DNA from: Polaribacter glomeratus
GTDB taxonomy: Bacteria > Bacteroidota > Bacteroidia > Flavobacteriales > Flavobacteriaceae
Assembly (NCBI RefSeq): GCF_002954665.1
Contig: NZ_MSCM01000002.1
Span: 654,767 to 718,766, forward strand
DNA length: 64,000 nucleotides
Direction: 5' to 3'
Shown: piece by piece, positions 43,637 through 52,268 of the stretch
How positions within the stretch are numbered: position 1 is the first letter of the stretch
How the letters are laid out: each line of letters begins with the position of its first letter
The notes under the pieces: generated by a model
The model's input: only the letters and a program-made list of their open reading frames with translations
Database searches by the model: none
Told to the model about the DNA's origin: nothing
Translations under genes and position numbers: made by a program

Positions 43637-46168
43637 CTAAAAATTTACTCTAAAACTTAAATTTGGGGTAAAAGGCAAAGAAAAATTATCTACTCTTCTT
43701 ACATTATTGGTACTAGAATTATCTACAACATAGTAAGAATCTATGGTATTTTGTTTATCAGTAAGGTTGGTAAAACCAATACGAATGGTAGACTTTACAG
43801 CTTCCGAAAAATTAAAATCATAACTTCCAGACAAATCGATTCTAAAGAAATTAGCTAACCTTTCTTGGTTTGGGTTGTTATAATTTACAATGGTTCTATT
43901 TCCATTTTGGATGGTTTCATTACCTTCAATAGGTTTTGTATAAGGTTTTCCAGATCTTAAAACACCACCAAAAGAAACTTTTAAATTTTTAGCTATATCA
44001 TAATTAAACGCAGCACTTAATGAATGCGAAATATCTAAACTATTAGAAAAGGTTTGTGGATTAAAAATATCGAACGTATAATCGTTTTTAGAGTACGTAT
44101 AACTTACCCAAGTACTTAAATTATCAGTTTGTTTATTTACTAAAAACTCTACACCTTTTACATCATAATTACCAATAGAATTAAAGGTTTGCGTGTTGTT
44201 GTAAAACCCTTGATTTGCAGCGGTAATTCCGTCTACTTTTTTATAAAAACCAGTAATATCTATATAAAATTTATTTTTAGAATATTCTAAACCAAAAGAA
44301 GCTTGTTTACTCTTTATAATTGGTGTTTTTTCGTCATCAGAAAGAATCCATCTTCGTTTTTCGATGCCCAAAAAATTATCTTCAAAATCTATTTTTTGGG
44401 CGGTAGTTTGGTTTTTAAACTCTCCTTCTAGTTTTAAAGAGAATTCTGAATTTAATTTCTGTTGGATGTTAATTCTAGGTTCAATTACTAGTTTTTGAAA
44501 CTTATGAAAGTAGTTAGAACGCAAACCAAAACGTGCAAACGTATTCTTTTTTTGATATTCAATTTCAGAATAAAAAGCACTTTTTAGCAACACATTTTTT
44601 AGTGTTTTAGAAAAAGTTGGTGCATTTACAGTGGTGGTATTTGTGATTCCAATTTCGTTAAAAACAAGTCCGTTTGTAAAATGTAAAACATCAGAAAACT
44701 CATAAGTAGAATTCAGTTTTATCTCTGTTTCTAATACATTATTTAACTGCGTTTGAAATTGATCTGTGTCTCTATTATAATCGGATGAATTTATTTTATA
44801 ATCAGAAAAAAAAGCAGATAAATTGGTAGAAAATTTAGAATTCCAATTGGCGTTCCAAGTAATATTTGCACCTAAATTTTCTTGCTTTAAAGCACTATCT
44901 TCTTCAATTATTGTATTGTTAAAGCTGTATTTTTCTTTATAATCTAGACTGTTTTTAATATAGATAAAATTAGTTCTAATAGCATGTTTATAGTTTAAAT
45001 CGTACAAAACTTTAAAAGAATAATCATAAAAGTAAAAATCTGATTCAGCGTTATTTATAGTACTAGAAGAGATAGAATTGTCTTGAAAACTTCGTGAAAA
45101 ATAATTATTATAAGTTCGTGTATTTATGAGGTCTGTAAAAGACCTTCTTGCAGAAATATGTACTTCTAGATTCTCTTTTATCGGAACTTGTAAAAAAGCA
45201 TCTGCACTCAATAAATTAAAACCTCCTCCGCCAGAAAATGTATTTGTAATTCTATTTGAAGTTTCCATATTTATGGTTGATGAAACTCCGTCAGAAAAAG
45301 CGCTACTCGTACCGTTTTTAGTAACTGCAACTTTCTTTGTTAAAAATGGATTGTAAGCAGAAATTAATCCAAAAAAATGACCAGCATGGTACATTTTAAT
45401 TCCGTCCCAAAGTATTAAATTTTGGTCATTTGTACCGCCTCGCACATTAATCGTAGAAATACTTTCGTTTACACTTTCTACACCAGGTAAAATTTTAATA
45501 GTTTGTAATATATCTGGTTCTATTAAACCAGGAAGAATTCCGAATTTTTCTGTGTTTAAAACCACACTTCCATCTGCACTTTTTTGCAAACCAGAAGTTA
45601 AAAATTTTGGCATTGTAATTTCTGATAATTGCTCGGTTTCTTCTTCTAAAAATAATTCTTTGCAACTTGAATTAGAAAACAACTCTTTGGCAGCAATTAC
45701 TATGGTTTTAAAACTGATAAAAGAAATACTTAACATTGCATTTACAGGAACATTTTTTAAATAAAAGACGCCTTCATTGTTGGTTGTTGTTCCTAAATTA
45801 TACCCATTTACTTTTACGGATGCTAATACAAATGGTGTTAATAATTCTGATTCTAAAATTGTTCCGCAGATAGAAATGGACTTGTTTAAAAAAGAAACTG
45901 TAACGTATCTGTTGTCTAAAGTTTTAAATTGTAAAAACGTTTTTTCGTTTAAAAAAGTTAAGAGTTCTTCTATTGAAATTCCTTTTTTGGGTTGCTCAAT
46001 AAAAATGTTTTTTACATCTGTATCAGAATATGAAAACTTAATATCATAGGTTTTTTCAAGTGCTGATATTAAAGAAGAAAGCGCCACTTTATCAGAAGAA
46101 TTCTGAGTAAAAGTAACACTTACTGTTAATAAAAATGTGATTATAAAAAAATATGTTTTATGAACCAT
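43637..46168 (-). CDS. TonB-dependent receptor with STN signalling domain
   Basis: About 843 residues from the ATG at 46168 (MVHKTYFFIITFLL); an ATG at 46198 would extend it into fecR. Signal peptide, STN-like domain (about 25-95), carboxypeptidase-regulatory-like domain (LASVKVNGYNLGTTTNNEG), plug (QTIKILPGVESVNESISTINVRGG) and a barrel ending VNF. With the fecR start overlapping, it forms a FecA-like signal receptor: ligand binding outside is passed to FecR and the sigma factor. The ligand is unknown. Confidence 0.9.
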   Translation of the reverse strand: MVHKTYFFIITFLLTVSVTFTQNSSDKVALSSLISALEKTYDIKFSYSDTDVKNIFIEQPKKGISIEELLTFLNEKTFLQFKTLDNRYVTVSFLNKSISICGTILESELLTPFVLASVKVNGYNLGTTTNNEGVFYLKNVPVNAMLSISFISFKTIVIAAKELFSNSSCKELFLEEETEQLSEITMPKFLTSGLQKSADGSVVLNTEKFGILPGLIEPDILQTIKILPGVESVNESISTINVRGGTNDQNLILWDGIKMYHAGHFFGLISAYNPFLTKKVAVTKNGTSSAFSDGVSSTINMETSNRITNTFSGGGGFNLLSADAFLQVPIKENLEVHISARRSFTDLINTRTYNNYFSRSFQDNSISSSTINNAESDFYFYDYSFKVLYDLNYKHAIRTNFIYIKNSLDYKEKYSFNNTIIEEDSALKQENLGANITWNANWNSKFSTNLSAFFSDYKINSSDYNRDTDQFQTQLNNVLETEIKLNSTYEFSDVLHFTNGLVFNEIGITNTTTVNAPTFSKTLKNVLLKSAFYSEIEYQKKNTFARFGLRSNYFHKFQKLVIEPRINIQQKLNSEFSLKLEGEFKNQTTAQKIDFEDNFLGIEKRRWILSDDEKTPIIKSKQASFGLEYSKNKFYIDITGFYKKVDGITAANQGFYNNTQTFNSIGNYDVKGVEFLVNKQTDNLSTWVSYTYSKNDYTFDIFNPQTFSNSLDISHSLSAAFNYDIAKNLKVSFGGVLRSGKPYTKPIEGNETIQNGNRTIVNYNNPNQERLANFFRIDLSGSYDFNFSEAVKSTIRIGFTNLTDKQNTIDSYYVVDNSSTNNVRRVDNFSLPFTPNLSFRVNF

Positions 46169-47072
46169 AATTAAAAATGGTAATTTTTTTACCATCAATT
46201 TTATATGATAATTGCAACGGAATTGTAATAGATTGCAGTGCTATATTTATATCGGTATGTGTAAAACCACCAGAATATAAAATATCTAAATCAACATCTT
46301 TTGTTTCAATTGTATACTCAAACTGATTTTCGATTTCCGCTAAAACAAAACGCAAAGCAATACTTTTAAAATTAGATTCTTTTTGCAACCAAGATTTCTC
46401 GTTTACATCAAAAGTATTTGTGGTATCTACAATACCATTTACTACTTTAAAAACAGTTCCTCTAGGTAACTTTATCTTCTTACCGTTATAGGCAACACTT
46501 ACCAAACCTTCAAAGGTTTTAACCTCGAAATAGTTTGCTCTTTCTTTTACATTAAATTGCGTTCCAAGCACAGTTACTTGTCCAATTTCTGTATTTACAG
46601 TAAACTTTTTCCCTTTTTGAACCTTAAAATAAGCTTCACCTTCTAACGTTAGGTTTCTGCTCTGTTTCCAATCCTTTTTAGAATAGGTAATTTCTGAATT
46701 TGCGTTTAAAACTACTTCAGAATTGTCTGGTAAATTAAAAGTTTTCGTTTGTGCAAACTCGGTTTTAAAACTAGAGGTGTTGTTAAATAATAGAAAATAC
46801 GAGGTAGTACATATAACAACAATTGCTGCTGCATATTTATACAATTGTTTAAAATTAAATTGAACAACTTTTCCTTTTTTAGAAGTGCCTTGTGTTTTGG
46901 TTTTTAAAGCTGCAAGCGCTTCTTTAACATCAACTTTTGGTGTTTTTATTTGCGCCGAATAATGGGCAATTTTTTCTAAAGTTTTAAAATCGTCCGTTTC
47001 TTTTAAGCGCACAAGATCTTCATCCGAAGTTTCTCTGTTTAGCCATTTTAGTATGTCGTTTTTATCTTCCAT
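46158..47072 (-). CDS. FecR-family anti-sigma factor
   Basis: 304 residues: cytoplasmic N-terminal part of about 78 residues, a membrane helix (YAAAIVVICTTSYFLLF), a FecR domain (FNLPDNSEVVLNANSEITYS) and DUF4974-like C-terminus. Its 3' end overlaps the receptor gene by 11 bases, so the two are coupled. A copy of the GTAGGGTAAA element lies just upstream, suggesting its own sigma-dependent promoter. Confidence 0.9.
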   Translation of the reverse strand: MEDKNDILKWLNRETSDEDLVRLKETDDFKTLEKIAHYSAQIKTPKVDVKEALAALKTKTQGTSKKGKVVQFNFKQLYKYAAAIVVICTTSYFLLFNNTSSFKTEFAQTKTFNLPDNSEVVLNANSEITYSKKDWKQSRNLTLEGEAYFKVQKGKKFTVNTEIGQVTVLGTQFNVKERANYFEVKTFEGLVSVAYNGKKIKLPRGTVFKVVNGIVDTTNTFDVNEKSWLQKESNFKSIALRFVLAEIENQFEYTIETKDVDLDILYSGGFTHTDINIALQSITIPLQLSYKIDGKKITIFNYGS

Positions 47073-47084
47073 CTTTTATGCTTC

Positions 47085-47119
47085 TATATAAGTAACAACT
47101 AAAAAGTAGTTTACCCTAC
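47085..47119 (-). promoter_or_regulatory. Third copy of the 36-bp element, upstream of fecR
   Basis: Read on the minus strand: GTAGGGTAAAC, then AGTTGTTACTTATA, matching the two copies at 47.7 kb apart from 2-base indels. It lies in the gap between sigma and fecR, 12 bases from the fecR start. Confidence 0.6.
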
Positions 47120-47129
47120 CTTATATCAA

Positions 47130-47639
47130 TTAAATACCATCAATTTTAGTTCTTAACTTTTTTAATGCGGATGACATTCTTTTTTCTACTGCTTTTTGAG
47201 AGATTTCTAACATTTCTGCAATTTCCCTGTATTTTTTTCCGTCTATTCTATTCATCAGAAAAACTTCTCGTTCTCCTTCTGTTAAATCTGCAATCGCATT
47301 TTTTAGTTTGTCTTTAAACTCTTCTTCTTCTAATAAATAATCTGGACTTTGATTATCTATATCTAAATACGGACTACTTTTTGCATATTCAAAAACCACT
47401 TTTTTGTGCTTAATGATATTTAAAAAAAGATTATTAACTACTGTAAATAAATAAGATTTTGCTTTTGAAAACTCTATTTTTGCGCAATTCTCCCAGATTT
47501 TTATAAATGCTTCTTGGGCTAAATCTAAAGAAGTGCTTTTATCGCCAGACTTGTAGTATGCAAAATTACTAGCAGCCTGTATATGAGCAGTATAAAATTC
47601 GTTAAAATACATTTCATCACAAAGAGATTTATCAGTCAT
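47130..47639 (-). CDS. FecI-like ECF sigma factor
   Basis: 169 residues with region 2 (LDLAQEAFIKIWEN) and region 4 (LTEGEREVFLMNRIDGKKYREIAEMLEISQKAVEKRM). First gene of the sigma/fecR/receptor unit, 57 bases before fecR. It is divergent from the lipoprotein gene across a 176-base region holding two copies of a 36-bp element, probably the promoters this sigma factor recognises. Confidence 0.92.
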   Translation of the reverse strand: MTDKSLCDEMYFNEFYTAHIQAASNFAYYKSGDKSTSLDLAQEAFIKIWENCAKIEFSKAKSYLFTVVNNLFLNIIKHKKVVFEYAKSSPYLDIDNQSPDYLLEEEEFKDKLKNAIADLTEGEREVFLMNRIDGKKYREIAEMLEISQKAVEKRMSSALKKLRTKIDGI

Positions 47640-47682
47640 AAAAAGATTTTAGAAAATAAAAATAAAAGATTTTGATGCGAAG

Positions 47683-47718
47683 GTAGGGTAAATAAATGTT
47701 TAGTTGTTTTACTTATAG
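47683..47718 (+). promoter_or_regulatory. 36-bp direct repeat, copy 1
   Basis: GTAGGGTAAAT, 7 variable bases, then TAGTTGTTTTACTTATAG. Matches copy 2 (64 bases away) in both conserved blocks and spacing, so the pair looks like tandem promoters or operator sites for the divergent lipoprotein operon. Confidence 0.65.
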
Positions 47719-47746
47719 AAGGGTGAAAAATTAACCAATCAAAAAA

Positions 47747-47781
47747 GTAGGGTAAAATAACATAAAGTTGTTTTACGAATA
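47747..47781 (+). promoter_or_regulatory. 36-bp direct repeat, copy 2
   Basis: GTAGGGTAAAA, 8 variable bases, then AGTTGTTTTACGAATA; ends 34 bases before the lipoprotein ATG at 47816. Confidence 0.65.
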
Positions 47782-47815
47782 TAAATAACAAACAATATAT
47801 CTAAAATTTAATAGT

Positions 47816-48868
47816 ATGAAAACAATAAAAATAATATCAGCAATTGCTTTGACAGCAATACTAGGATTCACTTCTTGTCAATCTGAAGAAAACTCACAAG
47901 TTGGCACAAATCCAAACGCAAATTCATCTACATCTCCAACGGCATCAAATTATCAAAGAGCAACAATGAATGATGGTTCTGATGATGATTTTTTAGATGG
48001 TAATGCATGTACAGAATTATTATTTCCACTAACGGCAAATGTAAACGGACAACAAATTACATTATTAAGTAAATTAGATTTTACAGCTGTTTTAAACATT
48101 ATGGGTCAATTTAATAATGATAGCGATGCGGTAACATTTAGTTTTCCTATTAGAGTTAGAACAAGCGCATATACCGATGTAACTATTAATTCGCAATCAG
48201 CATTTAATACGTTAAAACAAGAATGTGAAACTGCAGAATCTCAAGGAAAAGATGCTATTTCTTGTGTAGACATTCAATTTCCTGTTACTATGTTAACGTA
48301 TAGTGTTAGTTTAGAACAAACAGGAAGTGTAGTTATACAATCAGAAAAACAACTGTATACGTTTATGAAAAATTTACAAGACGATGAATTGTTTGCTGTA
48401 AATTATCCAATAAGCGTAACTTTAAGTAACGGAACAACTGTACAAATTAAAAGTGATGCAGAGTTTCAAAATGCAATTTCAGAATGTGTTCAATTTGAAG
48501 ACGAAAAAGACGCTGCTGAAGATACAGCAGAAGAAGTAGAAGCTATTTTAAGCGGAACAAAATTTAAGGTAGAAACTTTTGTGGTTGCAGGTGCAAATAC
48601 AGCAAACGACTATGCAAATTGGTCTATCGAATTTAAAAATGACTTAAAAGTAGTAGCTAAAAACGTTGTAAACTCCGCTTTAGGAGAAGTTAACGGAACT
48701 TACACAGTAAGTTCAGAAACAGAAGCTTTTGTAAACATCAATTTTGCAAGCAATACAACAGTAAGTGCATTAAGCAATAATTGGGTAATAAGTACGTATA
48801 GCAATACGCTAATTACGTTAAAAAGTAAAACCGATGCTTCTGTAACTTTGGCTTTAAAGAAGATATAA
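47816..48868 (+). CDS. Lipoprotein with duplicated Cys-bounded domain, unknown function
   Basis: 350 residues. Leader ends FTSC (Cys21). Two related units follow: residues 65-137 and 150-224, each starting Cys-x4-FP/FPV, containing a (F/Y)PI hinge then a short beta pair, and ending with (Q/S)EC. A charged linker and a C-terminal beta-rich domain (about 245-350) complete the protein. No known family is recognised. The gene is controlled by the two 36-bp elements and heads an operon with a metalloprotease and a barrel protein. Confidence 0.7.
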   Translation: MKTIKIISAIALTAILGFTSCQSEENSQVGTNPNANSSTSPTASNYQRATMNDGSDDDFLDGNACTELLFPLTANVNGQQITLLSKLDFTAVLNIMGQFNNDSDAVTFSFPIRVRTSAYTDVTINSQSAFNTLKQECETAESQGKDAISCVDIQFPVTMLTYSVSLEQTGSVVIQSEKQLYTFMKNLQDDELFAVNYPISVTLSNGTTVQIKSDAEFQNAISECVQFEDEKDAAEDTAEEVEAILSGTKFKVETFVVAGANTANDYANWSIEFKNDLKVVAKNVVNSALGEVNGTYTVSSETEAFVNINFASNTTVSALSNNWVISTYSNTLITLKSKTDASVTLALKKI

Positions 48869-48959
48869 AGTTAATGTAAATAGGTTTTTGGTTAGTTGAT
48901 CATAATTTTACGACTAGTAGTGCAAACATATTAGTCATAAAATTTTAAATAAAAGTAAA

Positions 48960-49742
48960 ATGAAATACAGTATTTTAAAAGTAGTTTTAATTTGTAGCAT
49001 CCTTTTTTCTTGTTCATCAGAAAATGATGTTCTGTTGGATAACGGAAATAACGGAAACACAAATGTTTCAACAAACAGACAAGCAACAGGTTCTTCTGCA
49101 AACGATTTACTATCTGCAGATAGCTTTAAAAAGATGATTGTTGAGGTTGCTTATATTGATGGTTTTAAACCATCAGAAACTGCAAAAAATAACTTTAAAA
49201 ATTTTATAAATAATAGAACTTTTAAACCAGAAGGAGTTGAGTTTATTGAAAAAAAAATCCCTTCAACAGGAAAATCAGTATATACTTTGGATGAAGTAGT
49301 CGCAATAGAAAAAGAATTTAGAACGCAATACAATACAAATACAACAATTGCAGTTTGGGTGTTGTTTATAAATGGAAAATCGTCTAAAGATTCAGATCAA
49401 GGTTCAATTCTAGGTTCTGCATATTGGAACACGTCTTTTGTAATTTATGAAGAAACAATTCATGGTTTAAGTAACAGTCCTTTTGAGCCAGAAAGAAGTT
49501 TGTTAGAATCATCGGTAATTCATCACGAATTCGGTCATATTTTAGGATTAACAAATTTAGGAACAAATTTACAAAGCGATCATGAAGACGCAGCACATCC
49601 AAAACACTGTATTGAAGAAGATTGTTTAATGTACTGGGCTGCAGAAAATAGTCAAGGAATTACCAATATGATTTCTGGAGGTCAAATACCAACACTAGAT
49701 GCACAATGTCTAGCAGATTTAAAAGCAAACGGAGGTAAATAA
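48960..49742 (+). CDS. Zinc metalloprotease lipoprotein
   Basis: 260 residues. Leader ends LFSC (Cys18). HHEFGHILGL supplies the HExxH zinc site (His189, Glu190, His193), followed by GxxN-type residues and a HCIEEDCLMYW segment with Cys217, Cys222 and Met224 that resembles the Cys-x-Met turn of archaemetzincin-type metzincins. It is probably surface- or periplasm-anchored and cleaves peptides or proteins. It sits 91 bases after the lipoprotein gene and before a barrel protein gene. Confidence 0.8.
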   Translation: MKYSILKVVLICSILFSCSSENDVLLDNGNNGNTNVSTNRQATGSSANDLLSADSFKKMIVEVAYIDGFKPSETAKNNFKNFINNRTFKPEGVEFIEKKIPSTGKSVYTLDEVVAIEKEFRTQYNTNTTIAVWVLFINGKSSKDSDQGSILGSAYWNTSFVIYEETIHGLSNSPFEPERSLLESSVIHHEFGHILGLTNLGTNLQSDHEDAAHPKHCIEEDCLMYWAAENSQGITNMISGGQIPTLDAQCLADLKANGGK

Positions 49743-49763
49743 TAATAATAAAATAACAAAAAA

Positions 49764-50351
49764 ATGAAAAGAGTATATTTAACAGTCGCATTATTGATTA
49801 CAAGTATAATATCAGTAAATGCACAACAAGCAACGAACAAATCAACAGCGGGTATTAAAGGTGGTTATAATCTATCTTCCGTTAGTTTTGACGGATCTTC
49901 TGAAACCGAAAAATTAAACGGATTTCATATAGGAGTTTATGGCGAATCTTTTATTAGCGAAAATATTTCTATTCAACCAGAAATTTTATACTCTCAACAA
50001 GGATATAAAATTATAGACGGCAATGCTACTTATACACAAAAGCTCGATTATATAAATGTTCCGTTAATGTTAAAACTGTATCCTGTAAAAAGTTTTTTTT
50101 TAGAAGCTGGACCACAGATTGGCTTTTCAATTGCACACAAAGAAACCTTTGATTCTGGTTTTGTCTTGTATGATACAACAAAAGAATATGAACCAAGTAA
50201 TTTTGATTGGGGAGTTAATGTCGGTGCTGGTTTTAAAAGTGATGCAGGTATTAGTTTAGGTGCAAGATATCATTTAGGACAAAGCGATATTTATGACGAA
50301 GACAAACCAAAAAATAGAGTTTGGCAAGTCTATTTAGGATTTGATTTTTAG
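49764..50351 (+). CDS. Outer-membrane beta-barrel (porin-like) protein
   Basis: 195 residues. A signal peptide (ending VNAQQ) is followed by an eight-stranded-type barrel of the OMP_b-brl_2 family: AGIKGGYNLSSVSF, FHIGVYGESFI, ISIQPEILYSQQGYK and the C-terminal VWQVYLGFDF with terminal aromatic residue. Last gene of the lipoprotein/metalloprotease operon, 21 bases after the protease gene. Confidence 0.85.
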   Translation: MKRVYLTVALLITSIISVNAQQATNKSTAGIKGGYNLSSVSFDGSSETEKLNGFHIGVYGESFISENISIQPEILYSQQGYKIIDGNATYTQKLDYINVPLMLKLYPVKSFFLEAGPQIGFSIAHKETFDSGFVLYDTTKEYEPSNFDWGVNVGAGFKSDAGISLGARYHLGQSDIYDEDKPKNRVWQVYLGFDF

Positions 50352-50355
50352 ATAT

Positions 50356-50392
50356 AAAAAGGGGAAAAAATAACTATTTTTCCCCCTTTTTT
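50356..50392. terminator. Bidirectional terminator
   Basis: AAAAAGGGGAAAAAATA pairs with TATTTTTCCCCCTTTT. It ends the barrel gene and overlaps the end of the small minus-strand gene. Confidence 0.7.
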
Positions 50393-50484
50393 GTCATCTT
50401 GTAAATTAAATAGCCAAAACCCGCAAAAAAGTGTAAAACTATTACAGCAGCTACTATATATAAAGTGGTGTTAGAATTATTCAT
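50374..50484 (-). CDS. Very small membrane protein, 36 aa
   Basis: ATG at 50484 to TAG at 50374. One hydrophobic helix (TLYIVAAVIVLHFFAGFGYLIY) flanked by a polar start (MNNSN) and a basic tail (KMTKKGEK), a clean single-pass layout. It lies upstream of the pseudouridine synthase gene's 3' end on the same strand. Function unknown. Confidence 0.45.
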   Translation of the reverse strand: MNNSNTTLYIVAAVIVLHFFAGFGYLIYKMTKKGEK

Positions 50485-50528
50485 GCAACAAAATTAGAAA
50501 GATGATTTCTATCTTTTTGTGATATTTG

Positions 50529-51098
50529 TCACATAAAAGCATCAATTTCTTTTACACCGTTAATTTCTAAATTTTTTAATTCTATTTCTCCAATTCTAAC
50601 GCGAATTAAACGCAACGTTGGGTACCCAACTGCAGCCGTCATTTTACGAACTTGTCTAAATTTTCCTTCTCTAATAATAATAGAAACCCAACTTGTTGGT
50701 CCATGTCTTTCATCTCTAATTTTCTGACTTCTTAATGGAAATTTAGGGTCGTCAATTAAAAAAGCTTTTCCTGGTTTTGTCATGTATTTTTTACCGTCAA
50801 AACCTATCTCTACTCCCGTTTTTAATTGCTCTACAGCTTCTTGCGTAATAAGTCCGTCAACTTGAACATAGTATTCTTTTTCGTATGTACTACTTCTAAC
50901 TTCTTCGGATACTTTTCCGTCTGTAGTTAATAAAAGTAGGCCTTCGGATGCAACATCTAAACGACCAATTGCCATGGTTCCTGCAGGAAAATCATGTAAA
51001 TCTCCTAATAACTTTTTCTTCCGCTTTGCGGGATTTACAAATTGAGAAATCATTCCCCAAGGTTTGTGAATAATAAAATGTCGGTGTTTTTTTATCAA
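50529..51098 (-). CDS. RsuA/RluE-type pseudouridine synthase
   Basis: 189 residues; isomerises a specific uridine in rRNA. The catalytic motif GRLDVASEGLLLLTTDG carries the conserved Asp. There is no S4 domain, as in RluE (which modifies 23S rRNA). The sequence starts FIIHKPWGMISQ and ends with the family's RLIRVRIGEIEL. It is 1 base from the epimerase gene, so the two are co-transcribed. Confidence 0.9.
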   Translation of the reverse strand: MIKKHRHFIIHKPWGMISQFVNPAKRKKKLLGDLHDFPAGTMAIGRLDVASEGLLLLTTDGKVSEEVRSSTYEKEYYVQVDGLITQEAVEQLKTGVEIGFDGKKYMTKPGKAFLIDDPKFPLRSQKIRDERHGPTSWVSIIIREGKFRQVRKMTAAVGYPTLRLIRVRIGEIELKNLEINGVKEIDAFM

Positions 51099-51099
51099 A

Positions 51100-51888
51100 T
51101 TATAACACTTTAAGTTGGACAGAAAAAACGTTTTTTCCTTTTGATAAAGTCATGTTTTCTTCAGAAAATTTTTGGTCTGTGTACGACGTATATTGTGATA
51201 TTGGTTCTATACATAACATATTATCAACTTCTGTCCACAGCATAAAATTATCAAAACCTGTGGTGCTAATTTCTAAATGATTTTTGTCGCTGTTTTGTAG
51301 TATAATTTTATCAGAATTTAAAACAGGAAAAGCATTATGACCTGCTTTATAAATTTCAGCCAAGGTAATTTTTGTGTTATTAGACTCTAATGTTTCGTTG
51401 CCATTATTTGATAATAAAAATGCAGGATGATAGCCCAACATAAAAGGCATTCCTTCTTTAGAATTGATAATAAATTCTATTTTTAAAACATCATTTTCGA
51501 GTGTAAAATTCTTTTCAAAAGTAAAATCAAACGGCCAAAATAAATTTTCTTCAGTAGATTTTGCTGGAAATTTACTGTTTTTTACTCGTGTACTTTTTTT
51601 ATATTTTTTGATGAAATTCGCGCTTTTTTCATCCGAAGAAATCAGAGAATACTCCAATTCGCGCAACAAACCATGCTGATCTTGAATGGCATCGCCATTT
51701 TTGGTATGGATTCTAAAATTATTTTTAGAAGTTGGCCCAATTACAGGAAACATTTCAATATCAGAATTTCGCCAACCTTTACTACCTTTTTGATGAATAT
51801 ATTCTTGGTTCTCTTTTTGAAAACTAATTAACTCGCCTTTATCAATGGTAACTTTACTGTTTGTGTTCTTTAAAATTAATAATTTCAC
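51100..51888 (-). CDS. Aldose 1-epimerase-like protein
   Basis: 262 residues with the galactose mutarotase fold: MLGYHPAFLLS carries the conserved HPxF substrate-binding motif, and ENLFWPFDFTFEKNF and NFMLWTEVDNMLCIEPIS match the LacX/aldose epimerase branch. It interconverts sugar anomers or binds a sugar phosphate. Co-transcribed with the pseudouridine synthase and 17 bases from the dinD-like pair. Confidence 0.82.
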   Translation of the reverse strand: MKLLILKNTNSKVTIDKGELISFQKENQEYIHQKGSKGWRNSDIEMFPVIGPTSKNNFRIHTKNGDAIQDQHGLLRELEYSLISSDEKSANFIKKYKKSTRVKNSKFPAKSTEENLFWPFDFTFEKNFTLENDVLKIEFIINSKEGMPFMLGYHPAFLLSNNGNETLESNNTKITLAEIYKAGHNAFPVLNSDKIILQNSDKNHLEISTTGFDNFMLWTEVDNMLCIEPISQYTSYTDQKFSEENMTLSKGKNVFSVQLKVL

Positions 51889-51905
51889 TTTTTTTGATAT
51901 ATAGA

Positions 51906-52268
51906 TTATAATAATTTATCAGGATTTTTTCCTAACTTTTTTGACTCAGAATTAACTCTTCTTTCCAATTTTTTTATGTCTTCTTCTGCAGGTAAATTTT
52001 CTGGTTTAATACCTCTTTCAAGTAATATTTTTCTTACAGAACGATTATTAGTAATATGTTCTGCAGAAATACTTCGTTCGTTTTTTAAATCTTTTTCTTT
52101 AGTGTTAAAAACAGTTATTTCTGTTGCAAAATCTTTCGCTTTAATGGTTATCGTTGGTAAATAATCCGCTAAAGCTCTATTATTAGAGATTCCTAATTTA
52201 GCTTTCATTTGTTGTGTAGATTTACCAAATAATGCTTGGTCGCCTTTTGTAATTATTGAGTTATACAT
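51906..52268 (-). CDS. C-terminal half of a DinD-like protein
   Basis: 120 residues that match the C-terminal part of DNA-damage-inducible protein D as found in Bacteroidota: KGDQALFGKSTQQMKAKLGI, NNRALADYLPTITIKAKDFATEITVFN and EHITNNRSVRKILLERGIKPE. In normal DinD this follows the N-terminal domain in one chain. Here it has its own ATG overlapping the upstream gene by 8 bases (ATGTATAA), so both parts can be made from one transcript. Its frame is closed by TAG just upstream of the ATG. Confidence 0.75.
   Translation of the reverse strand: MYNSIITKGDQALFGKSTQQMKAKLGISNNRALADYLPTITIKAKDFATEITVFNTKEKDLKNERSISAEHITNNRSVRKILLERGIKPENLPAEEDIKKLERRVNSESKKLGKNPDKLL

Noticed and set aside
52261..52268. 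Programmed frameshift joining the two dinD ORFs
   Set aside because: The C-terminal frame is closed by TAG just upstream of its ATG and there is no slippery site plus structure; overlapping start-stop coupling is simpler.
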